Positions 36,332-45,858 of a DNA stretch of 64,000 nt are shown piece by piece. A program made the position numbers and the translations under genes. Below the pieces are notes generated by a model. It had not been told where the DNA came from, did not search any database, and worked only from the letters and a program-made list of their open reading frames with translations. This DNA is from Nocardia abscessus NBRC 100374 (lineage in GTDB: Bacteria; Actinomycetota; Actinomycetes; Mycobacteriales; Mycobacteriaceae), in the NCBI RefSeq assembly GCF_000308455.1, contig NZ_BAFP01000101.1, forward strand, positions 1 through 64,000, read 5' to 3'. Numbering within the stretch: position 1 is the first letter of the stretch; the number at the start of each line of letters is the position of its first letter.

Positions 36332-37147
36332 TCAGCCGGTCAGCCCGAAAACCCGGCGGGCGTTGCCGTCCAGATACAGCTCGCGGGTCTGCTCGTCCAG
36401 ACCGAGGGCGTCGAGGCCCTCCAGTGCGTGACCGGGGAAGATCATCGGATAGTTGGTGCCGAACAGCACCTTGTGCCGGCCGCTACCCGACTTCAGGTAG
36501 GAGACCAGCTCCGCCGGAAGGCGTTTCGTCGTGTACGCCGAGGTATCGATGACGACGTTCTCGTGCTTTCTGGCGACAGCGATCATCTCCTCGGTCCACG
36601 GATAGCCGATGTGCCCGCAGACGATCGTCAACTCGGGGAAGTCCAGCGCGACCTGGTCGATGTACGGGATGGGGCGACCGGTCTCCGACGGCCGCAGCGG
36701 ACCGGTGTGCCCCACCTGCGTGCAGAACGGAATCCCGGTCTCGACACACGCCGCGAACAGTGGATAGAAGCGCCGGTCGGTCGGCGGGAGCTCCCACAGC
36801 CACGGGAGCACCCGCAGGCCCTTGAATCCCTGCTCCACCCGGCGGCGCAGTTCCCGCACGGCGGGCATCGGCTTGCGCAGGTCCACCGACGCGATGGGAA
36901 GCAGGCGCTCCGGCGCCTCGGCCGCCCACGCCGCCACCTCGTCGTTGGAGATGAGGACGCCGTCCGGCGCGTGCCACGCCGAGATGAGCGCACGGTCCAC
37001 GCCCGCGGCGTCCATCGCGTCGAGGGTGACCGACAGCGGGATCTCGTCGGCCGGAATCGCGGCCCCGGTCCACCGCCGCAGCGAGGCGAACATGTCGTGG
37101 GCGAGGAACCGCCGGGTCGGGTGTTGCGCCCAGACATCGATGGTCAT
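36332..37147 (-). CDS. Amidohydrolase family TIM-barrel protein (ACMSD-like)
   Basis: A 271-residue metal-dependent hydrolase of the amidohydrolase-2 (ACMSD-like) group. Features: N-terminal IDVWAQHP in the usual site of the first metal ligands, LLPIASVDLRKPM, FCTQVGHTGPLRPSE, VCGHIGYPWTEEMI with metal/His site, and HKVLFGTNYPMIFPG. A decarboxylase or a hydrolase on an aromatic or lactone compound is possible; the substrate is unknown. ATG at 37147; an imperfect dyad lies just upstream. Confidence 0.82.
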   Translation of the reverse strand: MTIDVWAQHPTRRFLAHDMFASLRRWTGAAIPADEIPLSVTLDAMDAAGVDRALISAWHAPDGVLISNDEVAAWAAEAPERLLPIASVDLRKPMPAVRELRRRVEQGFKGLRVLPWLWELPPTDRRFYPLFAACVETGIPFCTQVGHTGPLRPSETGRPIPYIDQVALDFPELTIVCGHIGYPWTEEMIAVARKHENVVIDTSAYTTKRLPAELVSYLKSGSGRHKVLFGTNYPMIFPGHALEGLDALGLDEQTRELYLDGNARRVFGLTG

Positions 37148-37155
37148 GCGGGGAT

Positions 37156-37171
37156 TATGACATACGTTATA
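37156..37171. promoter_or_regulatory. Imperfect dyad upstream of the amidohydrolase gene
   Basis: TATGACATACGTTATA has 6-base arms with one mismatch around ATAC, nine bases upstream of the ATG. It stands out in an otherwise G+C-rich sequence and is a candidate repressor site. Confidence 0.35.
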
Positions 37172-37426
37172 GCCCCTCAACGCCCCGCGGCTACCGGTGC
37201 GGGGAACGGTCGCCGCAGCGATTCCTGCTGAGCGACAGCAACTCTCATCGTGCACGAGGAATGTTGCCGACCCGAGTCGACACCCGGAGTCCCGAACCCC
37301 GAATGGCGAGTTATCACGCGCCTCACCACCCCATCTATATCAACCGTAATAACCTAGCGGGCGGTTCGCCGGGCATAAACTGGGTATCGACCGCAGCACT
37401 ACCGACAACCGACACAGAGCAGGACC

Positions 37427-40400
37427 ATGGCCGGTTCGGACCCGTTCGCCACACAGCACGATCGGCCTCCAGGTATCGAGCAGGAACTGGAGGGCGCGGG
37501 TCTCGACGACCCCGAAGTGATCGGCAAGGGCGGGTTCGGCGTGGTCTATCGCTGTCGGCAGCGGGCGCTCAATCGCAGCGTCGCGGTCAAGGTCCTCACC
37601 GCCCGGCCCGATCTCGAGCCGGAGAACGTCGAACGGTTCCTGCGCGAGCAGCAGGCGATGGGCGCCCTGTCCGGGCACCCGAACATCGTGCCGATCCTGC
37701 AGGTGGGAACCACCCGCAGCGGGCGCCCCTACCTGGTGATGCCGTTTCACTCGCACGGTTCACTGGAGAACCGGATCCGCCGCGAAGGTCTCGTGCCGCT
37801 GCCCGAGGCGATCGGGATCACCGTCAAGCTGGCCGGCGCTCTGGAGACCGCGCACCGCTCCGGGATTCTGCATCGCGACATCAAACCGGGCAATGTCCTG
37901 CTCACCGACTACGGCGAACCGCAACTGACCGACTTCGGGATCGCCCGGGTCGAAGGCGGTTTCGAGACCACCACGGGAGTGGTGACCGGCTCCCCCGCGT
38001 TCACCGCGCCGGAGGTGCTGCGCTCGGGCACTCCGTCGGTGGCCTCGGACGTCTACGGTCTCGGCGCCACGCTGTTCGCCATGATCACCGGGCACGCGGC
38101 GTACGAGCGTCGCTCCGGCGAGCAGGTCGTGGCGCAATTCCTGCGCATCGCGGCCGACCCGCTCCCCGATCTGCGGCTCGACGGCATCCCCGACGACGTG
38201 GCCGCCGCCATCGAGGCCAGCATGGCGCACGATCCCGCCGACCGCCCGCCCTCGGCCGCCGCGTTCGGTGAGATGCTGCGCGCCATTCAGCGCGGCAACG
38301 ACATGCCGATCGAGCACATGACGCTGCCCACCACCGATCAACCCGTGCCGGAAGATCTCAGCACGCGGCCCTTGACCGCCACCGCGCGTTTTCCCACTCC
38401 CCATCCCAAGACACCGCCGACGCCCGAGACCAAGTTCCGCCCCTCGATGTCGACTCGTCCGCTGGTCCAGCGCGACCGCCTGATCGACACGCTGCAAACC
38501 GAGCCACGGCCGCGGCTCGTGGTCATCCACGCACCGGCCGGGTTCGGCAAGAGCACGCTGGCGGCCCAGTGGGCCAAGCGCCTCGCCGAGACCGACAAGG
38601 TGGCGGTGGCCTGGTTGAACGCCGACCGCGACGACAACAACATGGTCTGGCTGCTGACGCACCTGATCGAGGCGTTCCACCGGGTGGTCCCCACGCTGGC
38701 GCCCGACCTGGCGTCGATCCTCGAAGAGGGTGACGACGCCGCCGCACGCTACGTGCTCACCACGCTGATCAACACCATCCACGAACGCGACGAACGGTTC
38801 GCCTTGGTGATCGATGACTGGGATCGGATCACCGACCGCGCCGCCGTCGACGCCCTGCACTACCTGATCGAGCAGGGCCCGCACCATCTGCAGATCATCC
38901 TGACCAGCCGATCGCTGGAGGGCTTGCCGCTCGGCACCATGCGCGTGCGCCACGAACTCGTCGAAATCGATGCCGCCGCACTGCGTTTCGACGCCGAGGA
39001 GGCACGGGCGTTCCTGGTCGAGCAGACCGGCCTCACCCTGGCCGACGCCGAGAGCGCCGAGCTGCGCGACTACACCGAGGGCTGGGCGGCGGCATTGCAA
39101 CTCGCGTCGCTGTCGCTGCGTGAGCACCCCGACCCGGCTTCGCTGATCGCCCACCTGTCCGGGCACCATCACGCCATCGCCGAGTACCTGGCCGAGAACG
39201 TGCTCGACACCGTCGAGCCCGAACTGCTCGACACCATGCTCAAAACCTCGCTCCCCGAACGGGTCTCCGGCAGCTTGGTCACCGCGTTGACCGGACGGCC
39301 GCACGGGCAGTCCGTCCTGGAGAATCTGGAACGCCGCAATCTGTTCCTGCGCCGCGTCGACGAGGACGGCGACTGGTTCCGCTACCACCATCTGTTCGCC
39401 GAGTTCCTGCGCAGGCGACTCGAACGCGACCAGCCCGAGCAGGTGCCCGCGTTGCATCGCGCGGCAGCCGCCTGGTTCGCCGACCACAAGATGCTCAGCG
39501 AGGCGATCGATCATGCGCTGGCCGCCGACGACGGGGAGAAGGCCGTCGACATCGTGGAGGGAAGGTCCCGCGATCTGGTGCAGGAAGCCCAGCTGGCGAC
39601 GTTCCTGGGACTGGTCGCCAAGCTTCCGCCCGCGGCCGCCGCCGCCCGCCCGCGGCTGCAGGTCGGCGTCGCCTGGACGAACGCGCTGCTGCGTCAGCCC
39701 ACCGAACTGCACGCCGCGCTACGGCTGGTGCGGGCGTCGCTGGACAAGGCCCCGGACGCCGACCCCGATCTCGCGCTCGAAGCCGACCTCATCGGGTGCG
39801 TGGAACGCGCGTTCGCCGACCATCCGGAGGGCGTGGACGCGGTGGTCGGCAAATGCCTGGGCCGGGCCGACACGCTGGGCCCGTGGGCGCTGTGCGCGGC
39901 CGCGAACCTCGCCGCCTTCTCCGCGATCAGCCGGTTCGACTACGAGCGGGCGCGGGAATGGCACGACTGGGCCACCCCCTTCTACCAGCAGACCCGCAGC
40001 ACGTTCATCTTGATGTACAGCCACAGCCTGGTCGGCATCGCGGCACGGGAAGAGCTCGATATCGCGGCGGCCGAACGCAGCTTCCGCACCGCGTTCGAGC
40101 TGGCCACCACCTCGTCGGGCCCGCAGTCCTACGCCGCTCGCCTGGCCGGCGCCTTGCTCGGCGAGCTGCTCTACAAACGGGACCAGGTGGCGGCGGCCGA
40201 GCGCCTGCTGGACGAAGCCGGACGGCTCGGCATCGAGGGCGGCCCCGTCGACTTCCTGATGGCCAACTACGCCACCGGCGCCCGGATCAAAGCCCTGCGC
40301 GGCGATCTGGCGTCCGCCGCACGACGGCTGGACGAAGGCGCCGAGGTGGCCCGCGCCTTGAAGTTGCCACGGCTGGCCACCCGGATCGCCAACGAGCAGG

Positions 40401-40849
40401 TCCGGCTCGGCCTGACCGCCACCTACGTCACCGAACCGCCGGCCGGGGAAGGCGGTATCGCCGTGATGGCCGCGGAACTGCGGGAGGATTCCGCGATCCG
40501 GATGCTGCTGCGGTCCGGAGCCGCCAAGCGTGTCACCGCCGCGGTGGCACGCGCCCAGCAGTTACGGAATTCCATCGATGCCGACCGGCGCCCCCGGGCC
40601 GCGGCGCAAGCGTCACTGCTGCTCGCCACCTGCCTTGCGGCGGCCGGAAAGACCGAGGCGGCCAAGGACGAGTTGGTCCCGATCGTGGCCAGGTACGCCG
40701 ACGCCGGTCTCATTCGGCCGCTGCTGGACGAGGGCCCGTGGATCATGTCGCTGCTGCACAGCGTGAATTACGACCTGCACGAAGGCCGCTGGCACGAAGA
40801 ATGGCCGATGGTCCCGCCCGCCTTCCTGCACCGGTTGCTGGCCCGCTGA
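37427..40849 (+). CDS. pknK: PknK-type serine/threonine kinase with MalT-like ATPase region
   Basis: A 1140-residue protein kinase of the PknK type, known in Mycobacterium as a regulator of growth and translation. The Hanks kinase domain (residues about 25-290) has IGKGGFGVVYR, VAVKVL (Lys), LHRDIKPGNVLL and TDFGIARV. From about 365 an STAND/MalT-like ATPase begins with the Walker A APAGFGKSTLAAQW and LALVIDDWDRI, followed by winged-helix and TPR-like helices to the end. It lacks a C-terminal LuxR HTH, so regulation is probably by phosphorylation rather than direct DNA binding. Convergent with the cyclase gene after 13 bp. Confidence 0.92.
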   Translation: MAGSDPFATQHDRPPGIEQELEGAGLDDPEVIGKGGFGVVYRCRQRALNRSVAVKVLTARPDLEPENVERFLREQQAMGALSGHPNIVPILQVGTTRSGRPYLVMPFHSHGSLENRIRREGLVPLPEAIGITVKLAGALETAHRSGILHRDIKPGNVLLTDYGEPQLTDFGIARVEGGFETTTGVVTGSPAFTAPEVLRSGTPSVASDVYGLGATLFAMITGHAAYERRSGEQVVAQFLRIAADPLPDLRLDGIPDDVAAAIEASMAHDPADRPPSAAAFGEMLRAIQRGNDMPIEHMTLPTTDQPVPEDLSTRPLTATARFPTPHPKTPPTPETKFRPSMSTRPLVQRDRLIDTLQTEPRPRLVVIHAPAGFGKSTLAAQWAKRLAETDKVAVAWLNADRDDNNMVWLLTHLIEAFHRVVPTLAPDLASILEEGDDAAARYVLTTLINTIHERDERFALVIDDWDRITDRAAVDALHYLIEQGPHHLQIILTSRSLEGLPLGTMRVRHELVEIDAAALRFDAEEARAFLVEQTGLTLADAESAELRDYTEGWAAALQLASLSLREHPDPASLIAHLSGHHHAIAEYLAENVLDTVEPELLDTMLKTSLPERVSGSLVTALTGRPHGQSVLENLERRNLFLRRVDEDGDWFRYHHLFAEFLRRRLERDQPEQVPALHRAAAAWFADHKMLSEAIDHALAADDGEKAVDIVEGRSRDLVQEAQLATFLGLVAKLPPAAAAARPRLQVGVAWTNALLRQPTELHAALRLVRASLDKAPDADPDLALEADLIGCVERAFADHPEGVDAVVGKCLGRADTLGPWALCAAANLAAFSAISRFDYERAREWHDWATPFYQQTRSTFILMYSHSLVGIAAREELDIAAAERSFRTAFELATTSSGPQSYAARLAGALLGELLYKRDQVAAAERLLDEAGRLGIEGGPVDFLMANYATGARIKALRGDLASAARRLDEGAEVARALKLPRLATRIANEQVRLGLTATYVTEPPAGEGGIAVMAAELREDSAIRMLLRSGAAKRVTAAVARAQQLRNSIDADRRPRAAAQASLLLATCLAAAGKTEAAKDELVPIVARYADAGLIRPLLDEGPWIMSLLHSVNYDLHEGRWHEEWPMVPPAFLHRLLAR

Positions 40850-40862
40850 CGCGGTCCCCCGC

Positions 40863-42152
40863 CTACACCACCGGTTGCGGACCGCGGGAGGTGTCGGTGT
40901 CGAGGATGTGCAGCACCCACCGGCCCTTGCCGTCGGCCTTCGCCCGGTAGAGGCCGGTGTCGGCGGCATCGAGCAGCGATTCGGCGTCCGCGCCCGCGAC
41001 CGCGGTGACGACCGCGCCGATGCTGATCGACATCCGTAGTCGCCGGTCGCCGGCCGTGATCGGGTCGACCAGCGCCTCGAGCAGGCTGTTCGCCACGGTG
41101 GCCACCCGGTGGTCGCTGGCAGGCGGCGGGATCAGCGCGACGAACTCGTCGCCGCCGATGCGGGCGACCAGGCAGCCCGATCCGCGCACACTGTCCTGCA
41201 GACGCCCGGCGACCGCGGTGAGGATCTGATCGCCGGTCCCATGGCCGTAGCGGTCGTTGACGTGTTTGAAGCGGTCGATGTCGACGAAACACAATCCCGC
41301 GCGGTCTCCGTTGCGGGCGTCCGCGATCATCGCGTCGATCCGTTCGATGAGATGCCGCCGGTTCGGCAGTCCGGTGAGGGGGTCGTGCCGGGCCTGCCGG
41401 TGCAGCTCCTCCCGCATCCGGTGCTGCTCGGTGACGTCTTCGCCGACTGCCAGCAGATAGTCGCTCTGCCCGTCGACGCCCTTGACGAAGGTGATGGCGA
41501 ACGAGGCCCACCCGTAGCTGTCGTCGGCGCGGCGGATCCGCTGCTCCAGCTTGACCGTGCCTTCCCCGGACGGGACCAGCTTGTCGTACACCAGCGTGCG
41601 GATGCCCTCACGGTCGTTGGGGTGCGCGAAGTCGTAGACGGACACCCCGCGCAAGGTGTCGACCGGGACGCCGATCATCTCGGCCAAGCCCCGGTTGACG
41701 TCCAGCAGCGTCCCGTCGGTGTCGCCGATGGCGATCGCGATCGCCGCGTTGTCGAAGACCACCCGGAACCGGTCGTCGGCGGCCCGGGCCGCGTCGCTCG
41801 CGGCCTCTTCGTGCGAACGGGATTGCGCTTCGTGGCCCTGACCGACCGCCGCGAGCAGTGCCGCGAGTCGCCGACCGCGATCCGCGACCGCTCCCTGCTC
41901 GGCCAATCCGTACAGGACCTGCGCGGACGCGCTCGGCACGCCGGGACCGACCAACCCGGCGGCGGCCAGGGCCGCGCCGACGCGCAGACCGACGCCCGCG
42001 TCGAACGGTTCGGCTTCCAGGGCGGAAACCAACTCCTCGACCAGGCCGCGCAGCACCAGCTCGGGGTCCGGTACGGACACCGACCCCTCGGCGACGGCCT
42101 GCAACGCGCGCCACCACAAGTTCGCCATCGAGGCGAGTTCGATCTGTTCCAC
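40863..42152 (-). CDS. PAS-GGDEF diguanylate cyclase
   Basis: A 429-residue cyclase making c-di-GMP. A helical N-terminal region of 125 residues precedes a PAS domain (about 126-245, with DTDGTLLDVNRGLAEMIG) and a GGDEF domain (about 250-425) with the intact catalytic motif RIGGDEF at 331-337. The usual RxxD inhibitory site upstream is not seen (RGSG is present instead), so product feedback may be missing. No EAL domain. The N-terminal helical part (SLEAEPF, VGLRVGAALAAAGLVG) has no clear match. Lies tail to tail with pknK. Confidence 0.92.
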   Translation of the reverse strand: MEQIELASMANLWWRALQAVAEGSVSVPDPELVLRGLVEELVSALEAEPFDAGVGLRVGAALAAAGLVGPGVPSASAQVLYGLAEQGAVADRGRRLAALLAAVGQGHEAQSRSHEEAASDAARAADDRFRVVFDNAAIAIAIGDTDGTLLDVNRGLAEMIGVPVDTLRGVSVYDFAHPNDREGIRTLVYDKLVPSGEGTVKLEQRIRRADDSYGWASFAITFVKGVDGQSDYLLAVGEDVTEQHRMREELHRQARHDPLTGLPNRRHLIERIDAMIADARNGDRAGLCFVDIDRFKHVNDRYGHGTGDQILTAVAGRLQDSVRGSGCLVARIGGDEFVALIPPPASDHRVATVANSLLEALVDPITAGDRRLRMSISIGAVVTAVAGADAESLLDAADTGLYRAKADGKGRWVLHILDTDTSRGPQPVV

Positions 42153-42270
42153 CGCAACCCCCTCACCATTCAGGCCGGAGATAGCCCCCGACGCATCGTA
42201 TCCACAGAAGTTCGAGACCGTCGAGTACTGCCGCCTGGAAGCATTCCCAGAGGTGGCCAGGGTGACGTGC

Positions 42271-43383
42271 CTACTTCAGCCCGTTCTCCCGGAATATCGA
42301 CGCACCTTTGTACCGCAGCGTCTCCACCTGCCACACCCAAGTCGCCTGCACACATCCGATCAGATCGGCAATGTGCGTCGAGACGGTCGCCGCCAGATCG
42401 GCGTCTTCCGCGCCCAGGCGCTCGCAGCGTTCGGTCGCCAGCGCGCCCAGCTCCCGGAATTCGGCGAGCCGCGCGCGCACGATCTCGGTGGAGCCCCGCA
42501 CGGCGTCCTCCAGCGACCATCCGGGGTGGTTCAGCAGGACCGCCGGAATCAAATTGAAATCCGCGAGATCGACGATGCATTCCTTCTCGAAGGAGAACAC
42601 GTCGTTCATCAGCGCCCCGATCTCCACGGTCAGCACCCGCAGCCGCCGCAGATCGCAGGCCAGCTCCGTGTGCCCGATCCGGTCCCAGGGCAGGTAATCG
42701 TCCCGGCCGAATTCGCACAGCGCGATCGCCGGATACATGCCCGACACCTGGGCTCGCAGGTCGATGTACTCCGCGACGCTGAGCAAGCCGCCGCGCGCCC
42801 TGGCGTTCTGGTCCTGGATCGCGGGCCGCAGGTGCTCGATGGTGGACTCGAGGAACCGGTCGAGCCACGCCGGGTCCGCGAGGGCGGACAGCATCGTGAG
42901 AAACGCCGACGTCGCGGTCTCCAGCGGGGTCGGGTCCGCCGGCGCCCAGCGGGTACGCAGGAGCACGCACAGCCGGTCGGTCGCGACGCGCGCCTGATGC
43001 TGCTCATGGTCGCCGAGGTGGCCGAACTTCTCCCGGCCGACAGTGTCGTTGAGCCAGAACAGGATCGCGTTGTAGAGCCCGATGATCGTCATCCGCTCCG
43101 CGCTCACGGCGCCGGGATGCAGATAGGGAGTCATGCTGTTGTAGTGCGGGCCCGCGCGCTCGAGCCAGATGCCGTGCTCGCGGCAGAAGCGCTCGACCTC
43201 CGCACAGGCTTGCTCCCCGAACCGGTTGGGCCGGAAGTCGCGGCAGTAATCGACGATGTCCCAGTCGGGCGTGCCGAACATCGCGCGCAACGACCACTGC
43301 CGCCCGGCCTTCAGCAACATCTCGTGTCGCCCCCGCATGGTGACGATTTCTTGCTCGAGTGCCGATGTGTACTCGCTGACCAC
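42271..43383 (-). CDS. Class I terpene synthase
   Basis: A 370-residue class I terpene cyclase. The NSE/DTE metal motif is complete (NDVFSFEKE, residues 260-268), the diphosphate sensor Arg lies about 50 residues before it (YIDLRAQVSGMYP, Arg 210), and the C-terminal RY pair is present (ETLRYKG). The first, aspartate-rich motif is unusual: FWLNDTVGREKF (Asn 112, Asp 113) in place of DDxx(D/E). Fold and length match bacterial sesquiterpene/monoterpene synthases. Product unknown. No prenyl diphosphate synthase or P450 is adjacent. Confidence 0.85.
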   Translation of the reverse strand: MVSEYTSALEQEIVTMRGRHEMLLKAGRQWSLRAMFGTPDWDIVDYCRDFRPNRFGEQACAEVERFCREHGIWLERAGPHYNSMTPYLHPGAVSAERMTIIGLYNAILFWLNDTVGREKFGHLGDHEQHQARVATDRLCVLLRTRWAPADPTPLETATSAFLTMLSALADPAWLDRFLESTIEHLRPAIQDQNARARGGLLSVAEYIDLRAQVSGMYPAIALCEFGRDDYLPWDRIGHTELACDLRRLRVLTVEIGALMNDVFSFEKECIVDLADFNLIPAVLLNHPGWSLEDAVRGSTEIVRARLAEFRELGALATERCERLGAEDADLAATVSTHIADLIGCVQATWVWQVETLRYKGASIFRENGLK

Positions 43384-43690
43384 AACGACTCCCTCCCACT
43401 ATGGTGACTTCTAATGAATTGTCTCCGACTTATCGGGTGTGGGATCGGTCGAAGGGCGAAGATCACGCAACTCGCGAACGCCCGATAGCTTTGGCGCGCG
43501 GGGGATCTGACGCTGGAGCACGGCAAACGGCCAGCTCGCCCCGAAGCGGGGCGCCATAGCGCGCAATCGCGGTGGCACATCGAGGTAAGCGACCCGTCTG
43601 GGACACGCGACGCAGGCGCTGTCGCCGAACGTCCGGCAGTTGAACTATCGGGGGATCGTCACAGGATGCGGGCTGTGCCTGAGGGCGCGC
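43384..43690. other. 307-bp region without a supported gene
   Basis: Between the terpene synthase start and the ANTAR gene's stop. It should carry the terpene synthase promoter. Lower G+C just upstream of the synthase; no feature I can name. Confidence 0.5.
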
Positions 43691-44392
43691 TCACTTCGAC
43701 GCCAGGACATCGTGCATGGTCAACAGCAGATGGTCGAATTGGGCCCGTTGCGCGGCCGGACCGCCGCCCATCGCGGGAATCTCGCCGACCAGCTGTCGGG
43801 CCAGCGTCCGCAGCTTGATGTTGGTTTCCTGGGAGCGCCACTGCAATACCCGGAACGCCTGTTCGGCGTTGATCCCGTAGACGAGCATGAGCACGCCTTT
43901 GGCCTGCTCGATCACCGCCCGCGATTCGACGAGTTCGGGCAGCGTGCCGTCGAGGATCTCCTGCCGGTTCTCCGCGAGAGTCTCGGACACGTCGATGACA
44001 TAGCCGCAGGCGCCGACCACCGACTCACGGTCGTCGAGCATGCGATCGGCCACGACGATGACGTGATGGGTTCGCCCGCCGGTGTCGATGACGCGGTGGC
44101 GGCCGCAGTACGGCTCACCGGTTCGCACGGCGGTGACGATGGACCGGTCGACCAGTTCGCGGTCGTCGGGGTGCTTGTGCGCCAGCAGCAACTCCGTACT
44201 GGGGCGCGCACTCCCCGCCGGGTAGCCGTAGATCGCGGCCACTTCGTCCGACCATTCCCATCGCTGATCCTCGAACCAGAAGCGGAAGCCACCCACGCTC
44301 TGCGGCGTGCCCGCGAGGACGCTCTCGATCGCGGAGGCGCTTCTCAGCGCGAGGTGATCCATCCTCGTCACGCGGTCATTATCCATCGGCAT
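43691..44392 (-). CDS. PAS-ANTAR RNA-binding antiterminator regulator
   Basis: A 233-residue protein with a PAS domain (residues about 25-140, FRFWFEDQRWEWSDEVAAIYG and the loop QEILDG) and a C-terminal ANTAR domain (about 155-210, SRAVIEQAKGVLMLVYG, AFRVLQWRSQETNIKLR). ANTAR domains bind tandem hairpins in nascent RNA and prevent termination. ATG at 44392 is chosen as start. The target RNA is unknown; it is near the terpene synthase but not in an obvious operon. Confidence 0.88.
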   Translation of the reverse strand: MPMDNDRVTRMDHLALRSASAIESVLAGTPQSVGGFRFWFEDQRWEWSDEVAAIYGYPAGSARPSTELLLAHKHPDDRELVDRSIVTAVRTGEPYCGRHRVIDTGGRTHHVIVVADRMLDDRESVVGACGYVIDVSETLAENRQEILDGTLPELVESRAVIEQAKGVLMLVYGINAEQAFRVLQWRSQETNIKLRTLARQLVGEIPAMGGGPAAQRAQFDHLLLTMHDVLASK

Positions 44393-44891
44393 TCGAGGGC
44401 TACGGCGCGGAACACGGAATGAAATCGAATTGTGGCAAACTCTCCGCATCCTCATTAAATCGCTGCTTACCTAGGGAAAATCACGATGTGGCAACATCTG
44501 ACCATTCTGAGCAATCAGTCCGCTATGGGCTGCGGCCGCTGAGCCCGGCGCCCTGCCGAAGACCTGCGCTTCCGCCCGAGTGGGGCACGACCCCGCAGCG
44601 GCATCCAGCGGTGGCGCTTCGCCCGCGGCATTTCCGCCGTCCGCGATAGGTCCCCGAGCAGGTCCGCGGGTATTCGCAGGCCGATACAACCGAGTCGCCG
44701 GTCCGGTTTACCCCGCAAGATTGTGCGCCGGGCGTAAACGCCCACGAAAACACCGACCATAACGTGGATCACGGGAGGTAGTCTCTGTTGCTGTGCCCAC
44801 ACTCGGCACAGATCCGCTGCACATAGGCCGCATTCGAGGGCGAACGTCATAACGCGTTCCAGCTAGTGCGCAGACCGAAGGGGTTGTACTG
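44393..44891. other. 499-bp region without a supported gene
   Basis: Upstream of the XRE regulator. Minus-strand frames are open over part of it but lack ribosome binding sites and known domains. Probably carries the promoters of the divergent ANTAR and XRE genes. Confidence 0.5.
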
Positions 44892-45764
44892 ATGGCAGGC
44901 AAGCGCACCGTCCTGACCGTCCGGTTGCGGCGGCTGGCGGCGATGCTGCACGAGATGCGCGAGAACGCCCAGCTCAGCAAAGAAGAGGTCAGCGCGAAGA
45001 CCGGGATCAACGTCACCACGCTGTACCGGATCGAAACCGCCCAGGCCCGTCCGCAGCGGCGCACCCTCATGGCGATGCTCGACCTGTACCGCATCGGCGA
45101 CGAACAGCGCGAAGACGCCCTGGAACTGCTGTCGGACGCGCTGAAGCCCGGCATGTCGCGCGCCTACGAGGGCAGCGTGTCGGAGGTGTACGCCGCCTAC
45201 ATCAACTTCGAGTCCGAGGCGCTGTCGGCCCGGCACTACCAAACCTCCTTCATCCCAGGTCTTTTGCAGACCTACGAGTACGCGACCGCCGTGATCGACA
45301 CCTCGATGCCGAAGCTGGAGGCGTCGGTCATGGAGAGCAGGGCCAAGGCCAGGATGGATCGCGCGGTCAACCTCACCAAAGAGGACCCGCTCGAGCTGTG
45401 GGTGGTCATGGACGAGGCCGCGATCCGTCGCATCGTCGGCGGCCCCGCGGTGATGCGAGGCCAGCTCGACCGGCTGCTGCAGGAAATCAAGCGTAAGAAC
45501 GTGATCTTGCAGATCCTGCCGTTCGACGCGGGCGCGCACCCCGGCATGGCGGGCTCCTTCACCTTGCTGGACTTTCCCGATCCCGCCGACCCCGAGCTGG
45601 TCTACGTGGAGGGCATGGCGGGTGACGAGCTGATCGAGGGCCACACCGAGATCCGGCGTTTCGGCGTGATCTTCGACCAGCTGCGCGCCATGGCGCTGAG
45701 CCCGCGTGATTCCGCGGCCATGATCGTGGAGGCCGCGCGCCGGATGGACGGGATGGAGGAGTAG
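44892..45764 (+). CDS. XRE-family regulator with DUF5753 (Scr1-type)
   Basis: A 290-residue transcription regulator with an N-terminal helix-turn-helix (residues about 14-65, LSKEEVSAKTGINVTTLYRI) and a C-terminal DUF5753 domain beginning near SEVYAAYINFESEALSARHY and including FIPGLLQTYEYA. This architecture is abundant in Nocardia and Streptomyces. No DUF397 partner is next to it. An APC permease and an ImmA-type protease follow on the same strand; a link with the protease is possible but not shown. Confidence 0.9.
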   Translation: MAGKRTVLTVRLRRLAAMLHEMRENAQLSKEEVSAKTGINVTTLYRIETAQARPQRRTLMAMLDLYRIGDEQREDALELLSDALKPGMSRAYEGSVSEVYAAYINFESEALSARHYQTSFIPGLLQTYEYATAVIDTSMPKLEASVMESRAKARMDRAVNLTKEDPLELWVVMDEAAIRRIVGGPAVMRGQLDRLLQEIKRKNVILQILPFDAGAHPGMAGSFTLLDFPDPADPELVYVEGMAGDELIEGHTEIRRFGVIFDQLRAMALSPRDSAAMIVEAARRMDGMEE

Positions 45765-45858
45765 CGGCGGGCGCAAAACCCCAGCGGAAATCGGCCCGGT
45801 GAACGACTATTCCGCCGCGGAGTGGGTACCCTCGCCCTTACTGCCGAGGGGAGGACGC

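Noticed and set aside
37760..39712. A 650-codon open frame on the minus strand opposite the pknK-type gene
   Set aside because: It mirrors the G+C-rich third-position pattern of the real gene, has no domain of its own and no ribosome binding site. The plus-strand product has intact kinase and P-loop motifs.
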